Source: Alphaproteobacteria bacterium (GTDB lineage Bacteria; Pseudomonadota; Alphaproteobacteria; Rhizobiales; GCA-2746425). From it: a stretch of 64,000 nucleotides of DNA. Location: the NCBI GenBank assembly GCA_024743215.1, contig JANSWZ010000007.1:62001-126000 (forward strand). The letters run 5' to 3'. A program made the position numbers and the translations under genes. Numbering within the stretch: the stretch's first letter is position 1; each line of letters opens with the position of its first letter. The notes beneath the pieces were generated by a model, which did not search any database, was not told the origin of the DNA, and was given only the letters and a program-made list of their open reading frames with translations. Shown one piece after another: positions 27,510-36,195 of the stretch.

Positions 27510-28120
27510 GTAGATATTTTCTTTATATATAGTTTTATTGAATTTTTTTGAGCGTAAGTTGATATTTTGAATATGTCAACGATCAATGGTCGTGATTTGA
27601 GGGCATAATTGACAATCGCGCTGCGCAATGAGGTCGCAATCGATGTTCTGGAAACAACGTCTCAAGCCATTCCTTCACGTCGAAACAGCAAATCCAAAAA
27701 AGGCAATTTTGAGTATTTTCAGTATCAATATCAGATGCTTAAAAAACAAACGAATTTGCAATTCACATGGATTGGATTTCATCAATCCCGTGAGCCATAC
27801 CTTGTTCCAGTATCCTTATTGTGAAAAACTACCGGAAATGATACTCCCCCGAACTTAAGCGCAATCTCCATTCAGGCTGATCGACAAAGCTGAATTCACG
27901 CATCGAAGAAGCTTGAACTCTGCTGCCACCATCAAGTTGCGAGTAAAAGTGCAGACGCATGTAAAGCGCAAATAACGACGCAGAAAAAATTGCCTCAAAA
28001 TTAATCACAGCCTGTAGTGCTGAAACTTTGGCACAACTCGCTATCAGATTGATGTTGCCAAACAAAAATCTGTATGCCTAAATTCCGTTCAGAGACAATC
28101 CAACTCCTTGGGAGTTCAAT
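27510..28120. other. AT-rich divergent intergenic region
   Basis: 611 bases between the fusion regulator (minus) and the PotA-like gene (plus). Two open frames (27609-27824 plus, 27829-28065 minus) have no good ribosome sites or recognisable motifs and I do not call them. It should contain the autoregulated promoter of the 12-kb operon and the promoter of the polyamine-type transporter. A candidate operator lies at 27558-27580. Confidence 0.5.
27558..27580. promoter_or_regulatory. Candidate operator of the fusion regulator
   Basis: An imperfect inverted repeat reading GTTGATATT-TTG-AATATGTCAAC (left arm one base shorter), 49 bases upstream of the regulator start codon. MerR and XRE proteins both bind inverted repeats near their own promoters. 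Assignment is by position only. Confidence 0.4.
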
Positions 28121-29215
28121 CTGACACAAGATACTTCAGGCGATGCCTTCGTCGAATTCGACAAGGTTCAGAAAAGCTACGACGGCGAAGCGCTGGTCGT
28201 AAAAAACCTGAATCTTTCCATGCCAAAGGGTGAGTTCCTTACAATGCTTGGTCCGTCAGGATCGGGCAAGACCACCTGTCTGATGATGCTGGCGGGATTT
28301 GAAACGGCAACCCGTGGCGAAATTCGTTTGGATGGCGCTGAAATCAACAACATTCCCCCGCACAAACGCGGCATTGGCATGGTGTTTCAGAACTATGCCT
28401 TGTTCCCTCATATGACTGTCGGTGAAAACCTTGCTTTTCCGCTGGAAGTGCGCGGCATGGGCAAGGCCGAGAGAGACGCCAAGGTGATCCGTGCCTTGGA
28501 TATGGTTCAGATGGGTGAATTCGGGTCTCGTCGGCCTGCGCAATTGTCAGGCGGCCAGCAACAGAGGGTCGCATTGGCGCGGGCTCTGGTTTTTGATCCA
28601 AGTCTGGTGCTGATGGATGAACCCCTTGGGGCTCTCGACAAACAGCTCCGCGAACACATGCAGTATGAAATCAAGCATCTGCATGAAAGCCTCGGCATTA
28701 CAGTTGTTTATGTGACACATGATCAATCAGAGGCGCTGACGATGTCAGACCGCGTTGCCGTATTCAACGATGGTGAGATTCAGCAACTTGCACCACCGGC
28801 GGAATTATATGAATGCCCTGACAATAGTTTTGTGGCGCAGTTTATCGGCGAGAACAACAAATTGAGTGGCACTGTCAGCGAGCGGTCCGGAGATGAAGTT
28901 TCTGTAAAACTGGAAAATGGTGGGCAGTGCAAAGCATTGGCTGTGAATTGTGGCGGCGTGGGTGATGAGACGCTGATTTCAATTCGTCCCGAACGGGTTG
29001 CCATCGGTGAAAGCGTCAGTGATAATTCGACAGAGGCCCTTGTTAAGGAGCTGATTTACCTCGGTGATCACATTCGCTGCCGGTTAGATGTCCATGGGAA
29101 TGACCAGTTTATTGTCAAAGTCTCTAACTCAGCTGGCCACAAACATCTGGTGGTCGGTGAAAAAACGCAGATTAACTGGGCAGCTCAGGATGCACGTGCA
29201 CTGAACCCTTTGTAG
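28121..29215 (+). CDS. Polyamine-type (PotA-like) ABC ATPase, probable CTG start
   Basis: ATPase of about 364 residues. Walker A is GPSGSGKTT, signature LSGGQQQR, Walker B LVLMDEPLGALD, H-loop VTHDQSEA, with a C-terminal TOBE-like region. The first in-frame ATG (28220) would delete the A-loop strand FDKVQKSYDGEALVVKNLNLS, which any ABC ATPase needs, so translation must begin upstream. The in-frame stop is at about 28080. The only ribosome-site-supported start is CTG at 28121, with GGGAG six bases upstream. Alternatives are ATT codons or a sequencing error in an ATG. It heads an A-D-B-C operon. Confidence 0.83.
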   Translation: MTQDTSGDAFVEFDKVQKSYDGEALVVKNLNLSMPKGEFLTMLGPSGSGKTTCLMMLAGFETATRGEIRLDGAEINNIPPHKRGIGMVFQNYALFPHMTVGENLAFPLEVRGMGKAERDAKVIRALDMVQMGEFGSRRPAQLSGGQQQRVALARALVFDPSLVLMDEPLGALDKQLREHMQYEIKHLHESLGITVVYVTHDQSEALTMSDRVAVFNDGEIQQLAPPAELYECPDNSFVAQFIGENNKLSGTVSERSGDEVSVKLENGGQCKALAVNCGGVGDETLISIRPERVAIGESVSDNSTEALVKELIYLGDHIRCRLDVHGNDQFIVKVSNSAGHKHLVVGEKTQINWAAQDARALNPL

Positions 29216-29315
29216 GTTTTGTTAATGCCGGAAAAACGCCATTAAAATAAACGATTGGGGCAAAAATATCGGCCCATTTCTATCTAAATCGCAACGTCCA
29301 TATGGAGAAAAAACA

Positions 29316-30389
29316 ATGAAAAGAACTTTGCTCATTGCTACAGCCATGACTGGGTTTGCTTTCGCAGCGCAAGCTGCCGAAGTGACGGTCCTTGGCTGGG
29401 GTGGCGCATACACCAAAAGCCAGTCCGAAGCCTATCACAAGCCATTCACAGCTGAGACTGGCATCACCGTGAACTCTGTTGATGCTGATAATCCTGCAAC
29501 ACCTATCAAAGCGCAGGTTGAGGCCGGCAACGTAACTATTGATGTTGCCAGTGTAGAATTTGCCGATGGTATTCGTCTGTGTGATGAAGGTCTGCTTGAG
29601 GAAATTGATCATTCAATTCTGCCGGCAGCACCGGACGGCACGCCAGCCACAGACGATTTCCTGCCTGGCTCACTGACAGAGTGCATCATCGGCACAGATG
29701 TATACGCCACTGTATTTGCTTTTAACGCGAGCAAATTTGACGGCAATGCGCCAACGTCGATTGCAGACTTTTTTGATCCAGCTGCCTTTCCTGGCAAACG
29801 TGGCATGCGCAAAACCGCGAAAGCAAACCTTGAAATGGCTCTGATGGCGGACGGTGTTCCCGCTGCTGAAGTGTATGATTTGCTTGGAACCGATGAAGGC
29901 GTTGATCGTGCATTCGCCAAATTGGACGAGATCAAAGATATGATCGTCTGGTGGGAAGCCGGCGCACAGCCGCCGCAACTTTTGGCCGATGGTGAAGTTG
30001 ACATGTCAACCGCCTATAATGGCCGCATCTTCAATGCAGTTGTTGGTGAACAACAGCCATTTGAAATCATCTGGGATGGTCAGGTATACGAGTTTGAAGG
30101 CTACGTGATTCCAAAAGGTGCGCCAAATATGGAAGAAGCAAAAGCGTTTGTGGCATTTGCTGCAGGCACAGAAGCTTTGGCCAAAGCTGCGGAATGGATC
30201 AGCTACGGTCCGCCCCGGGTTTCCTCCGGTCCATTGGTCGGCAAGTATTTTGACGGATCAATCGAGATGGGTCCAAACCTGCCGACAACGGCTGCAAACC
30301 TGACAAATGCCTTGGCTTCATCCAACGATTTCTGGGCAGACAAAGATACCGAGCTGAACGAGCGCTTTAACGCTTGGCTCGCGAACTAA
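29316..30389 (+). CDS. Polyamine-type ABC transporter binding protein (PotD-like)
   Basis: Periplasmic binding protein, 357 residues, with a signal peptide ending FAAQA|AEV near residue 20. The mature N-terminus VTVLGWGGAYTKSQSEAYHKPF and later motif VYATVFAFNASKF match the spermidine/putrescine-binding family. The gene has an upstream GGAGAAAAAAC site. The ligand could be a polyamine or another cationic compound; ATPase and permeases of the same class flank it. Confidence 0.87.
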   Translation: MKRTLLIATAMTGFAFAAQAAEVTVLGWGGAYTKSQSEAYHKPFTAETGITVNSVDADNPATPIKAQVEAGNVTIDVASVEFADGIRLCDEGLLEEIDHSILPAAPDGTPATDDFLPGSLTECIIGTDVYATVFAFNASKFDGNAPTSIADFFDPAAFPGKRGMRKTAKANLEMALMADGVPAAEVYDLLGTDEGVDRAFAKLDEIKDMIVWWEAGAQPPQLLADGEVDMSTAYNGRIFNAVVGEQQPFEIIWDGQVYEFEGYVIPKGAPNMEEAKAFVAFAAGTEALAKAAEWISYGPPRVSSGPLVGKYFDGSIEMGPNLPTTAANLTNALASSNDFWADKDTELNERFNAWLAN

Positions 30390-30397
30390 GACGTGAA

Positions 30398-30420
30398 TGG
30401 GGGCACCTTGCGTGCCCCCA
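30398..30420 (+). promoter_or_regulatory. Intercistronic hairpin after the PotD-like gene
   Basis: A perfect 9-bp stem TGGGGGCAC/GTGCCCCCA with a five-base loop starts 8 bases past the binding-protein stop. It is followed by CTTCATTC, with no T-run. It is the third such structure after a binding-protein gene in this window. Confidence 0.65.
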
Positions 30421-30484
30421 CTTCATTCGCAATTTACTTTTAAGATAAACACAAGCCTGACAGTTGTTTCTGGCAGTCGTTAAG

Positions 30485-31780
30485 ATGGGCAAACAGATGA
30501 CTGATACAGCAAACAGTTTAGACAACCGGCCCACGCAAGCAGAAATCGATCTCACAACGGTAGACGGAACACCGTTGAAAGCTGCGCTGGCCAATGCGCA
30601 AAAGCGCGCAAGACGGCGAGCTCTGTTTCTGGTTTTGCCCCTGTTGCTGTTCGTGCTGATAACGTTTCTTGCACCGATCGGGCAAATGCTGCTCCGTTCG
30701 GTCCACAATCCAAGTTTTTCCGATCATATTCCAAATCTGAGCGTGTGGTTTGACGAAAACCCCGCTGGCACAGAGCCGGGTGAAGCGGCCTATGAGGCGC
30801 TCGTACTGGATCTGCGTTCCATGCGCGCAGACAAAACCATGGGCATCGCCGGAACCCGCATAAATTATGATCTGCCCGGAAGCCGATCGCTGTTTACCTC
30901 GACCGCGCGCAAAGCCGGGGCGCTGGAGCCCCCATTTCAGGAAGCTGTTATAGCGACCAACGAAAAATGGGCCAATCCCAAGCTTTGGCAAGTCATGCGC
31001 GGCGCATCCTCGGCCTACACGGTTGATTTCTATCTGGCCGCACTGGATCGAACCCGAGATGTCAACGGTGATATCGTTGCGGTTGATGATGATCGAAAAA
31101 TCTATGCAGCCAATTTTCTGAAGACGTTGTTTTTGGCAGGGTTGATTACATTTTGTTGCCTGATCCTGGCGTTTCCCGTGGCCCATCTGCTGGCCACATT
31201 GCCGCTGCGCCAGTCAAATTTGCTGATGATTTTTGTATTGCTGCCATTCTGGACGTCACTACTGGTCCGCACCACCAGCTGGATTGTGCTGCTGCAATCG
31301 CAAGGCGTGGTGAATGACACATTGGTTGCAACCGGCATCGTGGCTGACGAAAGCCGTATTCAGATGATCTACAATCAAACCGGAACGATTGTAGCGATGA
31401 TCCACATCCTGCTGCCATTTATGATCCTGCCACTTTATTCTGTCATGCGGCCAATCAACCCAAGCTATGTGCGTGCAGCCCGGTCTTTGGGGGCAACAAG
31501 CTGGACAGCCTTCCGTCGGATTTACCTGCCACAAACCATCCCTGGCATGGGCGCGGGCGGATTGTTGGTTTTCATTCTGGGCGTTGGCTATTACATCACG
31601 CCGGCACTTGTGGGTGGAGCGAGCGGTCAATTGATCTCCAATTTCATTGCCTTTCACATGCAAAAATCATTGAACTGGTCGCTTGCAGCCGCGTTGGCAA
31701 CCTTGCTGCTGCTGATGGTTTTGCTGCTGTACTGGCTTTATGATCGCCTCGTTGGCATCGACAATTTGAAGTTAGGATAG
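30485..31780 (+). CDS. Polyamine-type ABC permease (PotB-like), long form
   Basis: Inner-membrane permease of 431 residues from ATG 30485 (an ATG at 30497 is equally possible). After the first helix (about 45-70) there is a hydrophilic stretch of roughly 120 residues before the five-helix core, which makes it longer than the 270-300 residues of E. coli PotB. The coupling loop reads RAARSLGATSWTAFRRIYLPQTIPG. It is 4 bases from the PotC-like gene. Confidence 0.85.
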   Translation: MGKQMTDTANSLDNRPTQAEIDLTTVDGTPLKAALANAQKRARRRALFLVLPLLLFVLITFLAPIGQMLLRSVHNPSFSDHIPNLSVWFDENPAGTEPGEAAYEALVLDLRSMRADKTMGIAGTRINYDLPGSRSLFTSTARKAGALEPPFQEAVIATNEKWANPKLWQVMRGASSAYTVDFYLAALDRTRDVNGDIVAVDDDRKIYAANFLKTLFLAGLITFCCLILAFPVAHLLATLPLRQSNLLMIFVLLPFWTSLLVRTTSWIVLLQSQGVVNDTLVATGIVADESRIQMIYNQTGTIVAMIHILLPFMILPLYSVMRPINPSYVRAARSLGATSWTAFRRIYLPQTIPGMGAGGLLVFILGVGYYITPALVGGASGQLISNFIAFHMQKSLNWSLAAALATLLLLMVLLLYWLYDRLVGIDNLKLG

Positions 31781-31784
31781 CGTC

Positions 31785-32720
31785 ATGGCTCTTCCAAAAC
31801 ACGCATCAACCTTGGAACGGGTTTGGCATTACACCTATCTGGTGATTTGCGGGCTGATCTTCCTGTTTCTGATTGCTCCAATTCTCATCGTCATTCCATT
31901 GAGTTTCAATGCCGAGCCCTATTTTACATTCACGCAGAAAATGATGTCCTTCGACCCTGAGGGATTTTCGACACGCTGGTATGATCTGCTTCTGACATTT
32001 GGCATGTCAGCGCCGGATGTGGCGCGAGATGGAAGCTGGTGGGCGGATGTCTGGCAGAATTCAGCCTGGGTACAAGCGGCCAAGAACTCGGTCATAGTGG
32101 GCGTGTTCGCGACAATCTTTGCAACCGTTCTGGGAACCATCGCAGCCTTGGGACTAAGCCGACCGGAAATGCCATACCGACGTTTAATCATGGCAATTCT
32201 GATTTCGCCCATGATTGTGCCGATCATCATCACGGCAACCGGATTGTTCTTTTTCTATTCATCAATCCAGATTTCAAAATGGGAATTGTTTGGATGGCAG
32301 ATCCCCTATCTTGGAATTATTCTGGCGCATGCGACTTTGGGCATTCCATTTGTGATCATCACCGTTACCGCAACCCTGGTGGGATTTGATCATTCTTTGA
32401 CACGTGCTGCCGCTTCGCTCGGCGCTAATCCAAGAACTACATTTTTCAAAGTCACGATGCCCCTCATTCTTCCAGGTGTGATTTCCGGAGCGCTTTTCGC
32501 TTTTGTCACATCCTTTGATGAAGTGGTTGCCGTGCTGTTTATCGGTGCCTTTGATGAGCAGACAATTCCGCGTCAGATGTGGAACGGCATCCGTGAGCAG
32601 ATCAGTCCTGCAATTCTGAGCGTGGCAACCATACTGGTGGTGATCTCCATATTGTTGTTGACGGTGCTGGAACTCTTGCGTCGGCGCTCCGAACGCCTCA
32701 GAGGTCTGTCCCCTGGATAG
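31785..32720 (+). CDS. Polyamine-type ABC permease (PotC-like)
   Basis: Inner-membrane permease of 311 residues. The coupling loop is RAAASLGANPRTTFFKVTMP, and the core ends with SFDEVVAVLFI, typical of PotC. It has a moderately extended periplasmic loop after helix 1. It is the last gene of the A-D-B-C operon; the neighbouring arginine deiminase gene converges on it. Confidence 0.87.
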   Translation: MALPKHASTLERVWHYTYLVICGLIFLFLIAPILIVIPLSFNAEPYFTFTQKMMSFDPEGFSTRWYDLLLTFGMSAPDVARDGSWWADVWQNSAWVQAAKNSVIVGVFATIFATVLGTIAALGLSRPEMPYRRLIMAILISPMIVPIIITATGLFFFYSSIQISKWELFGWQIPYLGIILAHATLGIPFVIITVTATLVGFDHSLTRAAASLGANPRTTFFKVTMPLILPGVISGALFAFVTSFDEVVAVLFIGAFDEQTIPRQMWNGIREQISPAILSVATILVVISILLLTVLELLRRRSERLRGLSPG

Positions 32721-32763
32721 CAGAAAGTTCAAAATCACCATGGTTCCGAATCTTAGCTGACTG

Positions 32764-33990
32764 TCAGTCAACAAGATCGCGCAGAAGTGGGCAGGTCATT
32801 CCATGGCCTCCACCCCGGTTGCGGCCAAGTTCCGCACCGTCAATTGTGATAACTTCAACACCGGCATCCTGCAGCCTTGAATTGGTACAAACATTGCGCG
32901 CATAGGCAATGACGACACCGGGTTCCAACGCGACAACCGTGTGGCCGTCTCCCCATTGTTCCCGCTCGGCCGCATAGTAATCACCGCCCGTTGAGACCAC
33001 ACGCAGCTTCTTTAAACCAAGAAGCTCGGCTACAGCTTCAGTGAAGGCGACATCAAGGCGTTTGCATATCAGATTGCCAATCCCCGCCCCCGGCGTAATT
33101 TGATAACTGACAAAAGCGTCAACGATGGGCGAGTAAACAGTCACCAGATCACGGTCACAGAAAGTGAACACGGTATCCAGATGCAGAATCTCGGGGGAGC
33201 GGGGCATGACCGCAACAAGAATTTCATCGGCAATGCCGCGGGCGAATAGCTGTGTCGCCAAATCCGTAACAGCCTGCGAGGTGGTGCGCTCGCTCATGCC
33301 AATGATGATCTTGCCATCGCCAACCGGCATGACATCTCCGCCTTCAAGACAGGTGCTGTAGCTATCGCGCTCATCGCATGTCCACAAAATATCAAAGACC
33401 TGCTGCTCAAAGGTCGGGTGGAAATGATAGATCGCAGCAACATTGGCGGTCTCCTCTCGGCGCGCTGGCGAATGCATCGGATTCAGCACGACGCCTGAAT
33501 AGATCCATGCCGAACTGTCTCGGGTAAAAAGCTGGTTGGGCAGCGGTGGAATGAGAAATTCATGCGGTTGCAGCACAGAGGTGACAAAAGAACTGGATTT
33601 GAAGGGCAACTTTGCCAGCGGCAAACCTCCGATGAGAATACGAGCAAGGTCTCGGGCTGGCATGTCATCAAACCATTGCTTCAGATCACAGGCGAGATCA
33701 GCCCCCATCTTTCTTGGATGAATGCGCCGCTCCAGAAGCCATTCCCGGGCATCCCCAAATTCCAGAGTTTCCGCCAAAAGCTCGGCAACCTGAAACACCT
33801 CGACACCACGGCCACGCATGACAGCAGTGAAAGCATCATGCTCCTGCTTGGCTTTTTTCACCCAAAGAACGTTATCAAACAGCAATTGATTGCAGTTTGA
33901 TGGTGTCAGATATTCCAGACTCAATTCCGGCCTGTGAACCAGAACTTTACGCAGTTTTCCGATTTCTGAATGGACACCGAATGCAGCCAT
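32764..33990 (-). CDS. arcA: Arginine deiminase
   Basis: Hydrolyses L-arginine to citrulline and ammonia, 408 residues. Family motifs: LFTRD (154-158), CLEGGD (214-219), ILHLDTVF (268-275), and the nucleophile C400 in [13 protein letters not shown]. The ATG at 33990 has GGTGAG at a good distance; longer frames upstream lack support. No arcB, arcC or arginine-ornithine antiporter is adjacent, so ATP yield by the full ADI pathway is not shown. A perfect FNR box at 34116-34129 predicts low-oxygen expression, which suits this enzyme. The polyamine-type transporter next door may be metabolically related. Confidence 0.92.
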   Translation of the reverse strand: MAAFGVHSEIGKLRKVLVHRPELSLEYLTPSNCNQLLFDNVLWVKKAKQEHDAFTAVMRGRGVEVFQVAELLAETLEFGDAREWLLERRIHPRKMGADLACDLKQWFDDMPARDLARILIGGLPLAKLPFKSSSFVTSVLQPHEFLIPPLPNQLFTRDSSAWIYSGVVLNPMHSPARREETANVAAIYHFHPTFEQQVFDILWTCDERDSYSTCLEGGDVMPVGDGKIIIGMSERTTSQAVTDLATQLFARGIADEILVAVMPRSPEILHLDTVFTFCDRDLVTVYSPIVDAFVSYQITPGAGIGNLICKRLDVAFTEAVAELLGLKKLRVVSTGGDYYAAEREQWGDGHTVVALEPGVVIAYARNVCTNSRLQDAGVEVITIDGAELGRNRGGGHGMTCPLLRDLVD

Positions 33991-34115
33991 AACGATCTCA
34001 CCAGGGTTCGACGATGTTGGCTTTTGCAGGATTTTCATACACCGCCATACATCCACCAAAACCCACTTTTTCAACGAATTTGATGAGAGGATGCGCGCTC
34101 AAAATGACCACGGCA

Positions 34116-34129
34116 TTGATGGCCATCAA
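34116..34129 (-). promoter_or_regulatory. Perfect FNR box upstream of arcA
   Basis: TTGATGGCCATCAA, a full 14-base palindrome matching TTGAT-N4-ATCAA, between the fnr stop and arcA. If it sits at -41.5, transcription would start near 34081, giving a leader of about 91 bases. Confidence 0.75.
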
Positions 34130-34144
34130 GAAAATGCCAGACCT

Positions 34145-34927
34145 TTACACTGGATAATCTTCCAGCCATTCCTCGTGATTTGCCATTTTTGCAAGACGCC
34201 CGGGATTGATGATTTCAAATGTATTTCCATCAATAATTTTCAGGATACGTGCTTTGGACATGGACTGAATTTGCCGCGAGATCGTTTCAATCGTCGTTCC
34301 CAGAAACAAGGCTATGTTTTTCCGGTTGATTGGAAAACGGATAGTCGGATTGGGAGGCAGGTCTTCTTTCGGGCAACCCGTCTGCAGGGAACGCCTCAAC
34401 AACATAAGCAAAAAACTGGCTATGCGTTCCCGTGCATTCTGACAGCCAAGCAGAACCATCCACTCACGCGTGGCATCAAGTTCGGTCAACACTTTCAACA
34501 GCAACTCATGCTGGATTTCAGGGTTGTTTTGTACCAACGTTTCGAAGGCCTTGCGATCAAAAACGCAAATTTCAACATCGCTCGCAGCCTCATAGGCAAA
34601 GCGAGTGTGATCAGAGAATATGTGACCCATAAAGTCTGACGGAAAGAGCAGGCCCACAATCTGCTGGCGCCCATCCTCCAGGGTCTTGGACAGCTTCACG
34701 ACGCCTGAGACAACATTGCCCACGAAATCAAGCGAATCCTGTTCGGTGACAATTGTCTGCCCGGCTGAAATTCGTCGTGTGCGGCTGATCATCGCCAGTT
34801 CCCTGGCAGCATCTTCTCCGGCAAATGCGCACATAGTCCGATTGTGAATTGGGCAAGTGTCACATTTTGATTGAAGTGAATTCTGATTGATCTGCACTAC
34901 ACGATCTCCAAAATCAAACTCTGCCAT
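34145..34927 (-). CDS. fnrN: FNR/FnrN-type oxygen-sensing Crp-family regulator
   Basis: Crp/Fnr regulator of 260 residues. The [4Fe-4S] ligands are readable: C22, C25 and C33 (C-x2-C-x7-C, the FnrN/FnrL spacing) plus C121 (VEICVFDRKAFE). The cNMP-binding fold is in the middle and the HTH near 200-230 contains IETISRQ, with the E-x2-SR recognition residues of FNR, which read TTGAT half-sites. This predicts activation at low oxygen. The nine FNR-box-like sites nearby, including one in its own promoter region (34997-35010), suggest it governs the surrounding island. FixK is excluded because it lacks the cysteine cluster. Confidence 0.92.
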   Translation of the reverse strand: MAEFDFGDRVVQINQNSLQSKCDTCPIHNRTMCAFAGEDAARELAMISRTRRISAGQTIVTEQDSLDFVGNVVSGVVKLSKTLEDGRQQIVGLLFPSDFMGHIFSDHTRFAYEAASDVEICVFDRKAFETLVQNNPEIQHELLLKVLTELDATREWMVLLGCQNARERIASFLLMLLRRSLQTGCPKEDLPPNPTIRFPINRKNIALFLGTTIETISRQIQSMSKARILKIIDGNTFEIINPGRLAKMANHEEWLEDYPV

Positions 34928-34996
34928 TGGTTAGACCATATATAGGAAGGGACAACCAGAGGTTCCTGATAGACCATGTGACTAGGCCCTCGAGAA

Positions 34997-35010
34997 TTGA
35001 TCCGCGTCAA
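34997..35010. promoter_or_regulatory. FNR box between fnr and hsp20
   Basis: TTGATCCGCGTCAA, one mismatch. Placed at -41.5 it predicts starts near 35045 (plus, 43-base leader to hsp20, with TAGAGT at 35032-35037 as a -10) or near 34962 (minus, 35 bases before fnr). It could act on both genes. Confidence 0.65.
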
Positions 35011-35087
35011 TGATCCGACAAGGGCGCGTTGTAGAGTCTGATTGTGCGGATGGGCCGCGACTTAAAATGAGCAAAAGGAGAGATAAG

Positions 35088-35576
35088 ATGACCCAGCAAG
35101 ATAAAGTTCCTTCTGTTTCCCAAACTGGAATGCAATCACTGCTGCCCTTGGGAAAATTGCAACGTGAAATCGACCATCTGTTCCACAGTTTCCAGTCCGA
35201 CCTCAGAATTCCCAATATTTTCGGCTCAAAAAATGAGAGCTTTTTCATGCCGAACATTGACGTTCATGAAGACGAAAAAACCATAAAGGTCTCCGCAGAA
35301 CTTCCTGGCGTGGACGAGGACAATATCGATGTCGAACTTCACGACGACATATTGACTGTTTCTGGCCAGAAAAAGTCGGAAACGGAAAAGAAGGACGGGG
35401 AATACTTCCACAGAGAATGCTCATACGGATCATTCTCCCGATCCCTGTCACTGCCATCTGGTGTTGATGAAAATGCGGTAGATGCCAAGTTCAACAACGG
35501 CGTGTTGACCATCACTGTTCAAAAGCCGGAGAACACAGAGCGAAAGACCAAGAAAGTACCCGTTCAGGCAAATTGA
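35088..35576 (+). CDS. Hsp20/alpha-crystallin small heat-shock protein
   Basis: ATP-independent holdase chaperone, 162 residues. The alpha-crystallin domain spans about 55-155 (PNIDVHEDEKTIKVSAELPGV, then the C-terminal GVLTITVQKP). The ATG at 35088 is preceded by AAGGAGAG. An FNR box lies 77 bases upstream, so expression should rise with oxygen limitation as well as or instead of heat. It is followed by a phasin gene, 52 bases away. Confidence 0.9.
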   Translation: MTQQDKVPSVSQTGMQSLLPLGKLQREIDHLFHSFQSDLRIPNIFGSKNESFFMPNIDVHEDEKTIKVSAELPGVDEDNIDVELHDDILTVSGQKKSETEKKDGEYFHRECSYGSFSRSLSLPSGVDENAVDAKFNNGVLTITVQKPENTERKTKKVPVQAN

Positions 35577-35628
35577 TGTGAATGGCTAAGGACATGGAAC
35601 GGCCTCACCACAGCAAAGGAATTTGACG

Positions 35629-36000
35629 ATGGCCACAACGAACAAGCGCAGCAATGCAAGCAGTCTGCTCGGACAATCTAACGCTGATATGATAAAGAGC
35701 GCCGAGAAACAATGGTTCGGCGCAGCGCATATGCACGGCATGATGCTGCGCTCGCTGCTCCAGTTTAATCTGGAGGCAACGCGCTTCTTGCAGCATCGGT
35801 TGGAAGAAGATTTGAAAACGGCAGAAGCATTTTCAAATTGCAAAACTTTTTCAGACCTGAATGACGCTGGCGAAAAATTCTGCAAACGCGCCATAGAAGA
35901 ATACGGCGAGGAAGCCGCAAAACTCACCAATCTTGGTGTCGGCCTGATGAGCAAGGCTGCCGAGGATGTGCAACAGGAAGCGATTAACGTCACCGCTTAA
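35629..36000 (+). CDS. Phasin-family protein
   Basis: Small helical protein of 123 residues resembling granule-associated phasins: amphipathic helices from about 25 to 115, with alanine/glutamate-rich blocks (IEEYGEEAAKLTNLG). The ATG at 35629 follows AAAGGAA. It probably shares a transcript with hsp20. Phasins coat polyhydroxyalkanoate granules; some members act as general stress chaperones. No PHA synthesis gene is in the window. Confidence 0.7.
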   Translation: MATTNKRSNASSLLGQSNADMIKSAEKQWFGAAHMHGMMLRSLLQFNLEATRFLQHRLEEDLKTAEAFSNCKTFSDLNDAGEKFCKRAIEEYGEEAAKLTNLGVGLMSKAAEDVQQEAINVTA

Positions 36001-36022
36001 CAGGGGACACGCCAAACCATGG

Positions 36023-36052
36023 ACGGCAATGTCGATCTCGTGCCATTGCCGT
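36023..36052. other. Hairpin downstream of the phasin gene
   Basis: A 9-bp stem ACGGCAATG/CATTGCCGT with a 12-base loop, 22 bases past the stop. No T-run follows, so it is not a classical terminator. It may mark the end of the hsp20-phasin transcript. The remaining bases to 36195 show no gene. Confidence 0.4.
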
Positions 36053-36195
36053 TGCAGGGCGCGGAACCGCAACGCCCACACGCTGTGCCAACTTGACTTC
36101 GTCAATTGGCCCTTTTGAAGCGAACGCCAGTAAATCAACCCGGAGGTTACTTTGCTGGCGTTTACATGAGCCTGAATTACAATCCCTATGCGAAT

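Noticed and set aside
27609-28065. Two open frames (27609-27824 plus, 27829-28065 minus) in the regulator/PotA intergenic region
   Set aside because: No ribosome site, no recognisable motif, AT-rich composition; judged non-coding.
36094-36106. Palindrome TTGACTTCGTCAA between phasin and adaptor genes, considered as an FNR box
   Set aside because: The spacer is three bases, not four, and both half-sites carry a C/G at the fifth position; it does not fit the FNR consensus.
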